Notes under the pieces: model-generated
The model's input: the letters and a program-made list of their open reading frames with translations, nothing else
Database searches by the model: none
What the model was told of the DNA's origin: nothing
Source of the DNA: an uncultured Blautia sp.
GTDB taxonomy: Bacteria > Bacillota > Clostridia > Lachnospirales > Lachnospiraceae
Assembly: GCA_934394545.1 (NCBI GenBank)
Contig: CAKRRG010000015.1
Coordinates: forward strand, 1-46,074
Direction: 5' to 3'
Length of the DNA: 46,074 bases
Made by a program: the position numbers and the translations under genes
In this document: one piece after another, positions 16,554 through 25,136 of the stretch
How the letters are laid out: each line of letters starts with the position of its first letter
Numbering within the stretch: the stretch's first letter is position 1

Positions 16554-17924
16554 TTATTTGTTTGTAGTTCTTAACAGACTATGTTCGCAAATATACTGGA
16601 ACACAAAATAAAAAATAATTCCTTTTGAAACGGTGGAAAGTGTCAGTGCCCACCAGATTCCATTCAGTCCCAGTGCAGTGTTTGACAGGACCAGTGCAAG
16701 AGGAATTCGTATAACAGTCAAGCCAACGCTGATCAGACTGCAAAGCTGTGTCCGTCCAAGCCCAGACAGGGCGCCCACAGTCATCATTTCCACACTGAGA
16801 AAAATTTCGGAAAAGCCGATGATCCGCAGGTAATCAACGGAAAGTCGGATAACTTCCTCCTCGTGGAAAAAGAGCACAGAAATCTGCCGTGGAAAAAATA
16901 CAAAGGCAATAGTGATCAGCGCAGCCCAGCACACCAGAAGCCGGATGGAAATATGGTATCCTGATTTGATTCGGTCTTTTTTTCCTGCTCCGTAGTTCTG
17001 GCCCATGAAAGCGTTCAGGGCAGAGCCGAAACCGTCAGCCGTGTTCCAGGAAAGGGACTCAATCTGTCCGCCTACACGCTGTACGGCAATCGCTCCGTCT
17101 CCGAATCCGGAAACCATTCGGGTGAGTATCATGGAGATGATACAGTAAAGGCTTCCCTGAAGTGCAGTGGGGGTTCCGATGCGAAAGACGCCTTTTAAAC
17201 AGGTAATATCCGGTCTGGAAAGCAGACGGATGTTGCGCAGTACATTGGTCTCACCGTGGTCACGGAGAATTTCTGCAACAAGGATCAACAGAACTACAAT
17301 CTGTGCGGTAACGGTTGCAACTGCTGCTCCTACAACTTCTAATCTGGGAAACGGTCCTACACCAAGAACAAGAAGCGGGTCAAGGATCATGTTCAGTATC
17401 AGGCCAAAAAAGTTTGCTTTCAGCGGTGTTTTGGAATCACCCTGGGCTGTGAAAAGACCTGTCAGCACCTGGGAAAGGAAGGAAAAAAGGATCAGTCCGC
17501 AGGTGATCCTCATATAAATTCTGGCACTGTTATAAGTTTCTGCGTCATTTAATGCAAAAAACTGCAGCAGAGGATTCGTAAATAACATGCTGATCAAAGT
17601 AACAAAAAGCGAGAATAGTATGGTAAGCTGCAGGGCCGCCTGTGCAAAGCCTGTGGCAGCCTTCTGATCACCTCTTCCAAGGGAATGCGCCATATTTACC
17701 TGTCCTCCCATTCTGGCTAGGGAAGAAAGTCCTTGGGAGAGCCATACGTACATGCCTCCTACGCCCACGCCGGCCACTGCCTTAGAGCCCAGCATTCCAA
17801 TCCATGCCATGTCCGTGATGTTATAGGCGGTAGAGAGAAAGGAAGAAGCCATGATTGGCAGGGCAAGTTCAGATAAAGTCCGTAAAATAGGACCGGAGGT
17901 GAGATTTAATTGTTTCTTTTTCAT
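16554..17924 (-). CDS. MATE-family efflux transporter
   Basis: A 456-residue MATE transporter with about twelve membrane helices. Family hallmarks are the start LNLTSGPILRTLSELALPIMASSF, the first-half loop TAQGDSKTPLKANFFGL, and the second-half segment MGQNYGAGKKDRIKSG. It belongs to a subgroup different from the 12890 and 20010 proteins, judging by sequence. TAGGAG precedes the start on the minus strand, and a TATAAT (GGTATAATGATG, minus strand, near 17965) lies upstream without a clear -35. It shares its upstream region with the divergent DnaJ-like gene. The downstream esterase, in the same direction, may be cotranscribed. The transported substrate is unknown. Confidence 0.9.
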   Translation of the reverse strand: MKKKQLNLTSGPILRTLSELALPIMASSFLSTAYNITDMAWIGMLGSKAVAGVGVGGMYVWLSQGLSSLARMGGQVNMAHSLGRGDQKAATGFAQAALQLTILFSLFVTLISMLFTNPLLQFFALNDAETYNSARIYMRITCGLILFSFLSQVLTGLFTAQGDSKTPLKANFFGLILNMILDPLLVLGVGPFPRLEVVGAAVATVTAQIVVLLILVAEILRDHGETNVLRNIRLLSRPDITCLKGVFRIGTPTALQGSLYCIISMILTRMVSGFGDGAIAVQRVGGQIESLSWNTADGFGSALNAFMGQNYGAGKKDRIKSGYHISIRLLVCWAALITIAFVFFPRQISVLFFHEEEVIRLSVDYLRIIGFSEIFLSVEMMTVGALSGLGRTQLCSLISVGLTVIRIPLALVLSNTALGLNGIWWALTLSTVSKGIIFYFVFQYICEHSLLRTTNK

Positions 17925-18021
17925 TTTATTCTCCTAAAAAATAGTAAAGTATCATCATTATACCATAGAAAACGCAATAGAACTACTAATGTGAAAAAAA
18001 TATGAAATTATGATCCATACC

Positions 18022-18050
18022 TTGACTTTAATAGAAATGAATGTTATATT
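18022..18050 (+). promoter_or_regulatory. strong promoter ahead of the DnaJ-like gene
   Basis: TTGACT at 18022-18027 and TATATT at 18045-18050 are separated by 17 bases, giving a start near 18057. Confidence 0.65.
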
Positions 18051-18074
18051 ACAGATAGAACAAAAAGAAAAGCT

Positions 18075-18140
18075 ATTTCCCGGGATGATTGGGAGATGGA
18101 CAACAGCGTTCCCCGGAAGAGATTCCGGGGAATTTATTTA
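18075..18140 (+). terminator. leader hairpin with terminator form; possible attenuator or end of a small RNA
   Basis: TTCCCCGGAA at 18109-18118 pairs with TTCCGGGGAA at 18123-18132 around a GAGA loop, followed by TTTATTTA. An upstream TTTCCCGGGA at 18076-18085 could compete for the second arm with one mismatch. The promoter at 18022 would give a transcript of about 80 bases ending here, or the hairpin may limit read-through into the gene at 18169. Confidence 0.55.
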
Positions 18141-18168
18141 GCAATATGAGGAGTCAGAGGTGACCAAT

Positions 18169-19293
18169 ATGGGAACAAAGAGAGATTATTATGAAGTGCT
18201 GGGAATTAATCGCAGTGCAGATAAAGAGACTATAAAAAAAGCCTATCGTAAAATGGCAAAGAAATATCATCCGGATTCAAATGAGGGAAATCCGGAGGCT
18301 GAAGAGAAGTTTAAGGAAGTTACAGAAGCGTATAATGTGCTCAGTGACCCTGAGAAGAAGAAACTCTATGACCAGTTTGGTCATGCTGCATTTGAAGAAG
18401 GTGCTGGCAGTGCCGGATATGGCGCAGGCGGCTTTAATGGAAACGGCGGCTTTGACGGCTCTGGATTCGGTGGCTTTGGCGGTTTTGGAAATGGTCATAG
18501 CGGTGCTTATCGAAGTCCGGATGGCAGCTATCAGGAATTTCATTTTGAAGGCGGTGACATGGATGATATTTTGAAGAATCTGTTTGGCGGAGGTTTCGGA
18601 GGTAGAAGCAATTCTGGAAAGACCGGTTCCGCACACGGATTTGGAGGAAGTGACTTTGGCGGTTTTGGTGGCACAGGTTATGGAGATGATTTCGGAAGAA
18701 GCTACAATAGCGGCTTCGGTGGCAACCGACAGCAGAAAGGTCAGGATCTGAATGCCGAAATTTCTATCAGCTTTAACGAAGCCGCATTTGGCTGTGATAA
18801 GCTGATCAATCTTTCAGAAGCTGACGGCAGAGGCAAACAGACCCTGAAGGTTCATATTCCTGCCGGAATTGATAACGGCAAGAGCATCCGTTTGAGAGGC
18901 AAGGGAAACCCAGGTTACGGTGGTGCTCCGGCAGGGGATCTTCTTCTGAAAGTTCATGTAGGTGAACGTCCTGGTTTTGAGCGAAAGGGCACCGATGTTT
19001 ACACCACTGTAAATGTGCCATTCATCACAGCTGCTCTTGGCGGTGAGGCCAGAGTTCAGACTTTAAATGGTCAGGTAATGTGCCGTATTCCGGAAGGCAC
19101 ACAGTCTGGCAGCAAGATCCGTCTGAAAGGAAAAGGTATCCAGATGATGGGTAAAACCGGAGTCTACGGTGATCTGTACGTAACTGTCCAGGTTCAGGTA
19201 CCGAGAAATTTAAGTGAGGAATCCAAACGGAAACTTCGTGAATTTGATATTAGTACCAGAATGGCTGGTGAGAGAGGAAGCCGAACTGCATAA
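18169..19293 (+). CDS. DnaJ-like (class B, CbpA-type) co-chaperone
   Basis: A 374-residue J-domain protein. The N-terminal J domain carries [10 protein letters not shown] and the HPD motif (KYHPDSNEG). A long Gly/Phe-rich region follows, roughly residues 80-190. The C-terminal substrate-binding domains start at [15 protein letters not shown]. The four CxxCxGxG zinc repeats of class A DnaJ are absent. It would stimulate DnaK ATPase and hold unfolded clients; the canonical dnaJ should lie elsewhere with grpE/dnaK. The start is either the ATG at 18169 or the GTG at 18160: GAGGAG at 18147-18152 favours the GTG and AGAGG at 18156-18160 favours the ATG. The leader hairpin upstream suggests regulated expression. 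Confidence 0.88.
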   Translation: MGTKRDYYEVLGINRSADKETIKKAYRKMAKKYHPDSNEGNPEAEEKFKEVTEAYNVLSDPEKKKLYDQFGHAAFEEGAGSAGYGAGGFNGNGGFDGSGFGGFGGFGNGHSGAYRSPDGSYQEFHFEGGDMDDILKNLFGGGFGGRSNSGKTGSAHGFGGSDFGGFGGTGYGDDFGRSYNSGFGGNRQQKGQDLNAEISISFNEAAFGCDKLINLSEADGRGKQTLKVHIPAGIDNGKSIRLRGKGNPGYGGAPAGDLLLKVHVGERPGFERKGTDVYTTVNVPFITAALGGEARVQTLNGQVMCRIPEGTQSGSKIRLKGKGIQMMGKTGVYGDLYVTVQVQVPRNLSEESKRKLREFDISTRMAGERGSRTA

Positions 19294-19304
19294 AGGTATC
19301 ATAT

Positions 19305-19364
19305 AGCTTACATGTATAAAGTCTGGTTTATGAAATCTAAGCTTAATGCATGTAAGCTTTTTTC
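19305..19364 (+). terminator. terminator after the DnaJ-like gene
   Basis: AGCTTACATG at 19305-19314 is perfectly complementary to CATGTAAGCT at 19349-19358, followed by TTTTTT. A minor hairpin (ATAAA/TTTAT) sits in the long loop. Confidence 0.7.
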
Positions 19365-19370
19365 TGTCTC

Positions 19371-19399
19371 TTGACAATAATCCGAAATCGGACTATAAT
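19371..19399 (+). promoter_or_regulatory. consensus promoter of the marR-MATE pair
   Basis: TTGACA at 19371-19376 and TATAAT at 19394-19399 are exactly 17 bases apart, a full consensus. The spacer is filled by the first operator. Confidence 0.85.
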
Positions 19400-19420
19400 A
19401 ATAAAAAGTCCGATTTCGGA
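19381..19420. promoter_or_regulatory. double operator for the MarR-type regulator
   Basis: TCCGAAATCGGA at 19381-19392 and TCCGATTTCGGA at 19409-19420 are each 5+5 palindromes, and together they form one larger inverted repeat around the -10. Their centres are 28 bases apart. A weaker copy of the core (CGAAATCG) lies at 19441-19448. Binding would block the promoter, so autoregulation by the downstream MarR protein is the obvious reading. Confidence 0.75.
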
Positions 19421-19477
19421 TTATTTGAACGGCTATATTACGAAATCGAGAATATGGAAAGGAAAAATAAGGCGTAT

Positions 19478-19951
19478 ATGGCAGAGATGACTTTCAGAGA
19501 TTTCCTACAGGATGTAAATAATATTTATAAGAAGAACTGCGCAGTGTATTATAAACTGGCTTCTCATTATGGCCTTACAGAGACGATGTTCGATATTTTG
19601 TATTTTGTCCGGGAAAATGAGGACTGCACGACGCAGGCGCAGATCTGCAATAATCTGTATCTCCGGAAACAGACGGTAAATACTGCACTGAAAAAACTGG
19701 AAAAAGAAGACTATATTTACCTGGAGAAGAACGCTGGAAACCGAAAGAATAAAACCATTCATTTCACAGAAAAAGGGAATGAACTGGTCAGAAATACGGT
19801 GGATCATGTTTTCGAAGTGGAGAGAAGAGCTTTTGAAAGGCTTTCTGAGGAAGAAAAAAAGGGAGTCCTTTATTATGGACTGAGGCATGTGAATGTGCTG
19901 GCAGAAGAAACTGATCAGTTCCTGGCAGAAGAGAAAGCCTTGGCTGAGTAG
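19478..19951 (+). CDS. MarR-family transcriptional regulator
   Basis: A winged-helix regulator of about 157 residues. The central helix-turn-helix and wing include TTQAQICNNLYLRKQTVNTALKKLEKEDYIYLEKN and the basic RKNKTIHFTEKG. The promoter at 19371 starts transcription near 19406, so starts upstream of that are excluded. ATG codons at 19454, 19478 and 19490 are in frame. 19478 is preferred because AAGG lies just before it and the family usually starts near MTFRDFL, but this is uncertain. It is followed about 60 bases later by a MATE efflux gene, a common arrangement for drug-responsive control in which ligand releases the regulator from the operators. Confidence 0.88.
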   Translation: MAEMTFRDFLQDVNNIYKKNCAVYYKLASHYGLTETMFDILYFVRENEDCTTQAQICNNLYLRKQTVNTALKKLEKEDYIYLEKNAGNRKNKTIHFTEKGNELVRNTVDHVFEVERRAFERLSEEEKKGVLYYGLRHVNVLAEETDQFLAEEKALAE

Positions 19952-20009
19952 AAAGAAAGCATATTAGAAAGAAAGTGTATTAGAAAAATCAAGGAGAAGT
20001 ATTATATTT

Positions 20010-21338
20010 ATGCAGATCAGACTATCCGATCATTTTACCTACAAACGCCTGCTGCGTTTTACCTTACCTTCGGTGGTTACTATGATAATTGCTTCTGTCT
20101 ACAGTGTAGTGGACGGTTTATTTGTATCCAATCTGGTAGGTGCAATGGCGCTTTCAGCTATAAATATTGCCTTTCCGGTGACTATGATCATCGGTTCAGT
20201 TGGCTTTATGCTTGGCACCGGTGGCAGTGCGCTTGTGGCGAAGACACTTGGGGAAGGCAAAAAGGAACTGGCGAATCAATACTTTTCCATGCTGATTTAC
20301 AGTATGATCATAATCGGTGGAATCTTGACTGCACTGTCACTTATCTTCGTTCGCCCAATCATGCGGTTTGCAGGAGCCAGTGATCTTCTTATGGAGGACT
20401 GTGTCATTTATGGGGCAATCCTTCTTGCAGGCAGTGTCCCATTTATGTTACAGGTCAGTTTCCAGAATTTCTTTGTGGTAAATGAAAAACCAACTCTGGG
20501 ACTGGTACTCTCCATTGCTTCTGGTGTGACGAATATGGCACTGGATTACGTGTTTATAGCAGTGCTGAAAATGGGGGTTGCAGGAGCCGCACTGGCAACG
20601 GTTATGGGATATGTGGTTGGCGGGGGAATCCCACTTATTTATTTTGCGAAAAAAAGAGAACATGGTCTTCAGCTTATGAAAACAAAGTTTTATGGGAAAC
20701 AGCTTCTTCATGCAGCATCCAATGGCTCTTCAGAACTGATGAGCAATATTTCCGCATCTTTAATTGGTATTTTATACAACAATCAGTTAATGGAAGTGAT
20801 CGGGGAAAGCGGCGTAGCCGCTTATTCGGTTATGATGTATGTAGACTTTGCTTTTCTGGCGGCGTTCCTTGGATTTTCCTCTGGAAGCGCTCCTGTTGTC
20901 AGCTACCAGTATGGTGCGGGAGATTATGCTGAACTGAAAAGTGTCTTCCGTAAAAGTGTTACGATCATTGGATTTACTTCCATTGCGATGGTGACTGTTT
21001 CAGAGGTGGTAAGTTATCCTCTTTCTTCTGTTTTTGTGGGATATGATAAGGAACTGCTGGACATGACCGTTCATGGATTCCGTATTTTTTCAGTGGGATA
21101 TCTGTTCAGTGGAATTAATATTTATGCCTCTTCCTTTTTCACGGCACTGTGTAATGGACCTCTTTCCGCATTTTTATCTTTCACAAGAACCCTGCTATTC
21201 CGGGGTGGAATGGTTATTTTACTTCCGATTCTTCTGGGGCTGGATGGAATCTGGGGAGCCATTATAGTGGCAGAAGGACTGGGACTTATCTGCGCGGTGT
21301 TCTGCCTCGCTAGAAACAAAAAGAAATATCATTATTAG
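20010..21338 (+). CDS. MATE-family efflux transporter
   Basis: A 442-residue MATE protein with about twelve membrane helices. It has IASVYSVVDGLFVSNLVG in the first half, GTGGSALVAKTLGEGKKELA in the cytoplasmic loop, and APVVSYQYGAGDYAELKS in the second half, which places it near the MepA-like MATE group. AAGGAG precedes the ATG. It sits in one transcript with the MarR regulator, which predicts inducible export of a toxic compound. It is the third MATE gene in the window and not a recent copy of the other two. No strong terminator is visible before malQ. Confidence 0.9.
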   Translation: MQIRLSDHFTYKRLLRFTLPSVVTMIIASVYSVVDGLFVSNLVGAMALSAINIAFPVTMIIGSVGFMLGTGGSALVAKTLGEGKKELANQYFSMLIYSMIIIGGILTALSLIFVRPIMRFAGASDLLMEDCVIYGAILLAGSVPFMLQVSFQNFFVVNEKPTLGLVLSIASGVTNMALDYVFIAVLKMGVAGAALATVMGYVVGGGIPLIYFAKKREHGLQLMKTKFYGKQLLHAASNGSSELMSNISASLIGILYNNQLMEVIGESGVAAYSVMMYVDFAFLAAFLGFSSGSAPVVSYQYGAGDYAELKSVFRKSVTIIGFTSIAMVTVSEVVSYPLSSVFVGYDKELLDMTVHGFRIFSVGYLFSGINIYASSFFTALCNGPLSAFLSFTRTLLFRGGMVILLPILLGLDGIWGAIIVAEGLGLICAVFCLARNKKKYHY

Positions 21339-21476
21339 AAAAAAATACCATGTTTCTTGAAAAAGTGATATTGATTTTAGTACATGGATTGTGACATGAT
21401 ATAAACACGTATGTTAAAACGTAATAAGTGTAACAATATATGTGAATGTTTGAGGTCTGTGGACAGGGAGGAAAAA

Positions 21477-23006
21477 ATGGGTAATCAGAGAGAATGCGGT
21501 GTATTGCTTCCAATCAGCAGTCTGCCGTCGAAATACGGAATTGGTTGTTTTTCAAAAAGTGCCTATGAATTTGTTGATCAGTTAAAGGCAGCAGGACAGG
21601 GATGCTGGCAGATTTTGCCTCTTGGCCCTACCAGCTATGGGGATTCACCCTATCAGTCCTTTTCAACCTTTGCAGGAAATCCTTATTTTATCAGTCTGGA
21701 AGACTTGATCGAGGAAGGAGTTCTTACTAAGAAAGAGTGTGATGCTGTAGATTTTGGTTCCAGAGAAGATGATGTTGATTATGAGAAAATTTACAAGGGA
21801 CGTTATAAGCTCCTTCGTAAAGCTTATGAGAGAAGTGAGATTTCCAAAAATCCTGATTTCGTAAGATTTCAGCAGGAACAAGCGCACTGGCTTGGAGATT
21901 ACGCTCTTTTTATGGCTGTCAAAGATCGGTTCGGAGGAATTCCCTGGACAGAATGGGCGGAGGACATCCGTCTCCGCTGGAATAATGCACTGGATTATTA
22001 CAGAAAAGAACTGTATTTTGAAATTGAATTTCAGGAGTACATGCAGTTCAAATTCTATGAGCAGTGGGCGAAGCTGAAAGCTTATGCAAACAAAAGAGGA
22101 ATCCGTATTATTGGAGATATTCCGATTTATGTTGCCATGGACAGTGCTGATACATGGGCCAATCCAGGACTGTTTAAACTGGACGAAAATAATGAGCCTA
22201 CCCAGGTGGCCGGATGCCCGCCGGATGGATTTTCTGCAACAGGACAGCTTTGGGGAAATCCTCTGTACAGATGGGATGTGCATAGGAATACCGGTTTCGA
22301 GTGGTGGATCAAGCGTCTGGCACATTGCTTTAATATGTATGATGTTGTCCGCATCGATCATTTCCGTGGATTTGATGAGTATTACGCAATTCCTTATGGG
22401 GATAAAGATGCAAAGCGTGGCTGGTGGGAAAAAGGACCTGGAATGGATCTTTTCCGCACCGTTTCCTATCGGCTGGGAAACAAGGACATTATTGCTGAGG
22501 ACCTTGGTTTCATGACGGATTCTGTAAAACGTCTTGTGGAAGAAAGCGGTTATCCGAACATGAAGGTAATCGAGTTTGCTTTTGATGAGCGTGATACGGG
22601 AAATGCCAGTGATTATCTGCCTCATAATTATAATAACAATTGTGTGGTTTATACCGGAACCCATGACAATGAGACTCTTCTTGGATGGTTTGCTGATATC
22701 ACTCCGGAAGAGCGGCATATGGTTCGGAAATATCTGTGGAATTTCCATGATGACGAGAAGGGTATTTGCCAGAATATGATCCGTCTGGTTATGGGAAGCG
22801 TAGCGGGAAGATGTATCATTCCGATTCAGGATTATCTTCTGTTAGATAATACAGCCCGGATGAATCAGCCGTCTACACTTGGAAAGAACTGGAAATGGCG
22901 TTTGAAGGAAGGACAGTTTAGCAAGGAATTACAGAAGGAAATGCTGATTCTGGCAACCAGATTCGGAAGAAGAAACTGGACTCCGGATCCGGAAGAAGAG
23001 AAATAG
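21477..23006 (+). CDS. malQ: 4-alpha-glucanotransferase (amylomaltase, GH77)
   Basis: A 509-residue GH77 enzyme that transfers alpha-1,4-glucan segments between maltodextrins in the cytoplasm. Recognisable family segments are ECGVLLPISSLPSKYGIG, GPTSYGDSPYQSFS, VRIDHFRGFDEYY (nucleophile Asp), IAEDLGFMT (acid/base Glu) and YTGTHDNETLLGW (third carboxylate). The length is normal for the compact bacterial type. GGGAGG directly before the ATG at 21477 selects that start over an in-frame ATG at 21411. No maltose transporter or phosphorylase gene is adjacent, so it probably serves glycogen or maltodextrin turnover encoded elsewhere. Confidence 0.95.
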   Translation: MGNQRECGVLLPISSLPSKYGIGCFSKSAYEFVDQLKAAGQGCWQILPLGPTSYGDSPYQSFSTFAGNPYFISLEDLIEEGVLTKKECDAVDFGSREDDVDYEKIYKGRYKLLRKAYERSEISKNPDFVRFQQEQAHWLGDYALFMAVKDRFGGIPWTEWAEDIRLRWNNALDYYRKELYFEIEFQEYMQFKFYEQWAKLKAYANKRGIRIIGDIPIYVAMDSADTWANPGLFKLDENNEPTQVAGCPPDGFSATGQLWGNPLYRWDVHRNTGFEWWIKRLAHCFNMYDVVRIDHFRGFDEYYAIPYGDKDAKRGWWEKGPGMDLFRTVSYRLGNKDIIAEDLGFMTDSVKRLVEESGYPNMKVIEFAFDERDTGNASDYLPHNYNNNCVVYTGTHDNETLLGWFADITPEERHMVRKYLWNFHDDEKGICQNMIRLVMGSVAGRCIIPIQDYLLLDNTARMNQPSTLGKNWKWRLKEGQFSKELQKEMLILATRFGRRNWTPDPEEEK

Positions 23007-23034
23007 TTGCATAAAGAGCGTGAGAAGAGTAAGA

Positions 23035-23064
23035 TTGAGGGCAAGGGTATTTGCCCTCAATTTT
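23035..23064 (+). terminator. terminator after malQ
   Basis: TTGAGGGCAA at 23035-23044 pairs with TTGCCCTCAA at 23051-23060, followed by TTTT. The next gene starts only 22 bases later, so some read-through is likely. Confidence 0.75.
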
Positions 23065-23085
23065 GCATATACGGAGGAAACAAAG

Positions 23086-23547
23086 GTGGAAATTGAGAGA
23101 AAATTTCTTGTAAAAAAGGAAGACCTTCCGAAAGATCTGGAACAGTATCCAAGTAAAGTGATTGAGCAGGGATATTTGTGTACAGAACCGGTTGTGCGGA
23201 TCCGCAAGTCCAATGACAAGTATTATCTGACCTATAAATCAAAAGGACTGCTGGCAAGGGAGGAATACAACCTGCCGTTGACCGAGGAGGCCTATGAGCA
23301 TCTGAAGCCAAAAGCAGACGGAATCGTGATCTCCAAGATCCGCTACGTGATTCCTGAGAAAGACGGCCTGTCCATTGAACTGGATGTATTTAAAGCTCCC
23401 TATGAAGGTCTTTTTCTGGCAGAAGTAGAATTTCCGTCAGAAGAAGCAGCACTTTCCTATCAGCCGCCCAAGTGGTTTGGGAAGGATGTGACCTATTCTA
23501 CGGAATATCATAACAGTACTTTGAGTAAGGGCACAAATAAACAATAA
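23086..23547 (+). CDS. CYTH-domain protein (class IV adenylate cyclase / triphosphatase fold)
   Basis: A 153-residue CYTH domain protein. The signature EIERKFLV is at the very N-terminus, and the alternating charged strands of the triphosphate tunnel follow (VVRIRKSNDKYYLTYKSKG, SIELDVF, LAEVEF). Bacterial members hydrolyse inorganic triphosphate or thiamine triphosphate, or cyclise ATP; which applies cannot be read here. GGAGGAA is 8 bases upstream of a GTG start at 23086, which gives the correct family N-terminus. Upstream in-frame codons overlap the malQ terminator. proC follows 42 bases downstream. Confidence 0.88.
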   Translation: MEIERKFLVKKEDLPKDLEQYPSKVIEQGYLCTEPVVRIRKSNDKYYLTYKSKGLLAREEYNLPLTEEAYEHLKPKADGIVISKIRYVIPEKDGLSIELDVFKAPYEGLFLAEVEFPSEEAALSYQPPKWFGKDVTYSTEYHNSTLSKGTNKQ

Positions 23548-23589
23548 TTCCAGCATATTTTTAGCAAGCTTGCACGAGAGGAGAAAAAC

Positions 23590-24384
23590 ATGAAAATCGG
23601 ATTTATCGGATGTGGAAATATGGCTTCTGCAATGATCGGCGGAATCCTGAAAAATGGTGTATTTGAAAAAAATGAGATTATTGTTTCAAATCTCACAGAA
23701 GAAGGAAGCAGAAGAAGCCGGGAAAAACTTGGCGTTGTTACAACTATGGATAACCGTGAGGTTGTGAAAAATGCAAATATTGTTATATTAGCGGTAAAGC
23801 CTCAATTCTATGAAGAAGTAATTGGTGAAATCAAAAGCTGTCTGACTCCGGAGCATATGATCGTGGGAATTGCTCCCGGCAAAACTCTTGCATGGCTGGA
23901 AGAAAAATGTGAGCAGCCGTTAAAGGTAGTACGTCTTATGCCGAATACCCCGGCACAGGTAGGGGCCGGAATGACAGGAGCCTGTGTCAATGAGCGTGTG
24001 ACAAAAGAAGATCTGGATCAGATTCTTACTATTACAAACAGCTTCGGACGTACGGAAGTTGTGCCGGAAAGACTGATGGACGCAGTTGGCGCAGTCAGCG
24101 GATGTTCTCCGGCTTATGTGTTTATGTTTATTGAGGCAATGGCAGACGCTGCTGTGGCGCAGGGAATGCCAAGAAAACAGGCCTATCAGTTTGCTGCCCA
24201 GGCGGTACTTGGAAGCGCCAAACTGGTTCTGGAGACAGGTATGCATCCAGGTGAATTGAAGGATATGGTCTGCTCCCCGGCAGGAAGTACTATTGAGGGA
24301 GTTCGGATCCTGGAACAGAATGGCTTCCGCAGTGCAGTATTTGAAGCACTGAAGGGTGCTGCTGATAAAGGCAAAAAAATGTGA
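23590..24384 (+). CDS. proC: pyrroline-5-carboxylate reductase
   Basis: A 264-residue enzyme that reduces 1-pyrroline-5-carboxylate to proline with NAD(P)H, the last step of proline synthesis. The N-terminal Rossmann motif is IGFIGCGNMASAMIGG. The family signatures MPNTPAQVGAGMT and AVSGCSPAYVF are present, and the C-terminal helical dimer domain ends with VCSPAGSTIEGVRILE. GAGAGGAG precedes the ATG. The DJ-1 family gene follows after 21 bases and is probably cotranscribed. Confidence 0.95.
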   Translation: MKIGFIGCGNMASAMIGGILKNGVFEKNEIIVSNLTEEGSRRSREKLGVVTTMDNREVVKNANIVILAVKPQFYEEVIGEIKSCLTPEHMIVGIAPGKTLAWLEEKCEQPLKVVRLMPNTPAQVGAGMTGACVNERVTKEDLDQILTITNSFGRTEVVPERLMDAVGAVSGCSPAYVFMFIEAMADAAVAQGMPRKQAYQFAAQAVLGSAKLVLETGMHPGELKDMVCSPAGSTIEGVRILEQNGFRSAVFEALKGAADKGKKM

Positions 24385-24405
24385 ATTATCAGGAGGTTTT
24401 ATCAT

Positions 24406-24957
24406 ATGAGTAAAAAAGTATATATTTTTCTTGCAGATGGTTTCGAAGACATTGAAGGCTTAACTGTAGTTGATCTTATGCGAAGAGCAGGAATCAGTAT
24501 TACTACAGTTTCCATAAAAGACACGAAGCAGATCACTACGGCTCATGGAATCACTATGCTCACAGATACCATCTTCCATGAGACGGATTTCACAGACGCA
24601 GATATGCTGGTCCTTCCGGGAGGACAGCCGGGAACTACCTATCTGGGAGCGTTTGAGTCACTCACGGATCTGGTGAAAAACTACTATAATAATGGAGGAA
24701 AGATTGCAGCTATCTGTGCAGCTCCCACTGTATTTGCAAAAATCGGACTTCTCCATGGAAAAAAAGCAACCGCCTATCCGGCTTGCATGGACGGACTTGA
24801 AGATGCTGTCAGAACAGAAGATAAAGTAGTAATCGACGGAAATATTACCACAAGCCGTGGTCTTGGAACTGCAATTGACTTTGGGCTCTCTCTGATTTCC
24901 CAGCTCCTTGGACAGGAAAAAGCGGACCAGATCGCAGAATCCGTAGTATATAAGTAG
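24406..24957 (+). CDS. DJ-1/PfpI family protein
   Basis: A 183-residue DJ-1 family protein (YajL/ThiJ-like). The reactive Cys is Cys104 in AAICAAPTVF, and the conserved Glu is within DGFEDIEG near residues 14-17. The C-terminal TSRGLGTAIDFGL segment is typical. Members are linked to oxidative stress defence and removal of reactive carbonyls; the exact activity (deglycase or glyoxalase) is debated. AGGAGG lies before the ATG. A hairpin (CCCTGTT/AACAGGG) is present just after the stop. Confidence 0.92.
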   Translation: MSKKVYIFLADGFEDIEGLTVVDLMRRAGISITTVSIKDTKQITTAHGITMLTDTIFHETDFTDADMLVLPGGQPGTTYLGAFESLTDLVKNYYNNGGKIAAICAAPTVFAKIGLLHGKKATAYPACMDGLEDAVRTEDKVVIDGNITTSRGLGTAIDFGLSLISQLLGQEKADQIAESVVYK

Positions 24958-24973
24958 GAAATGTCTCGGAAAC

Positions 24974-24998
24974 CCTGTTTTTTACGGAATAACAGGGG
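24974..24998 (+). terminator. hairpin after the DJ-1 gene
   Basis: CCCTGTT pairs with AACAGGG around an 11-base loop. A second weak stem (AGTG/CACT) and a TTTTTT run follow by 25036, so the two may act together as a terminator before tig. Confidence 0.4.
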
Positions 24999-25136
24999 AA
25001 AGTGCAAAAAAAACACTGGCGTTTTTTACTTTGTTGTGCTATACTTCTACAATGACTGTAATAATGGGGGAGAACCCTGCGCATTTATAACCGTAGAAGG
25101 TATGCAGAGAGATATATATTAAGGAGGAACACGAAA

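Noticed and set aside
18109..18132. tRNA- or riboswitch-like fold in the dnaJ leader
   Set aside because: Only one stem-loop with a short U-tail is supported; no cloverleaf and no known riboswitch core could be found.
21663..22748. 361-residue ORF antisense to malQ
   Set aside because: It is a mirror of a strongly conserved GH77 gene, has no ribosome site and no recognisable protein features.
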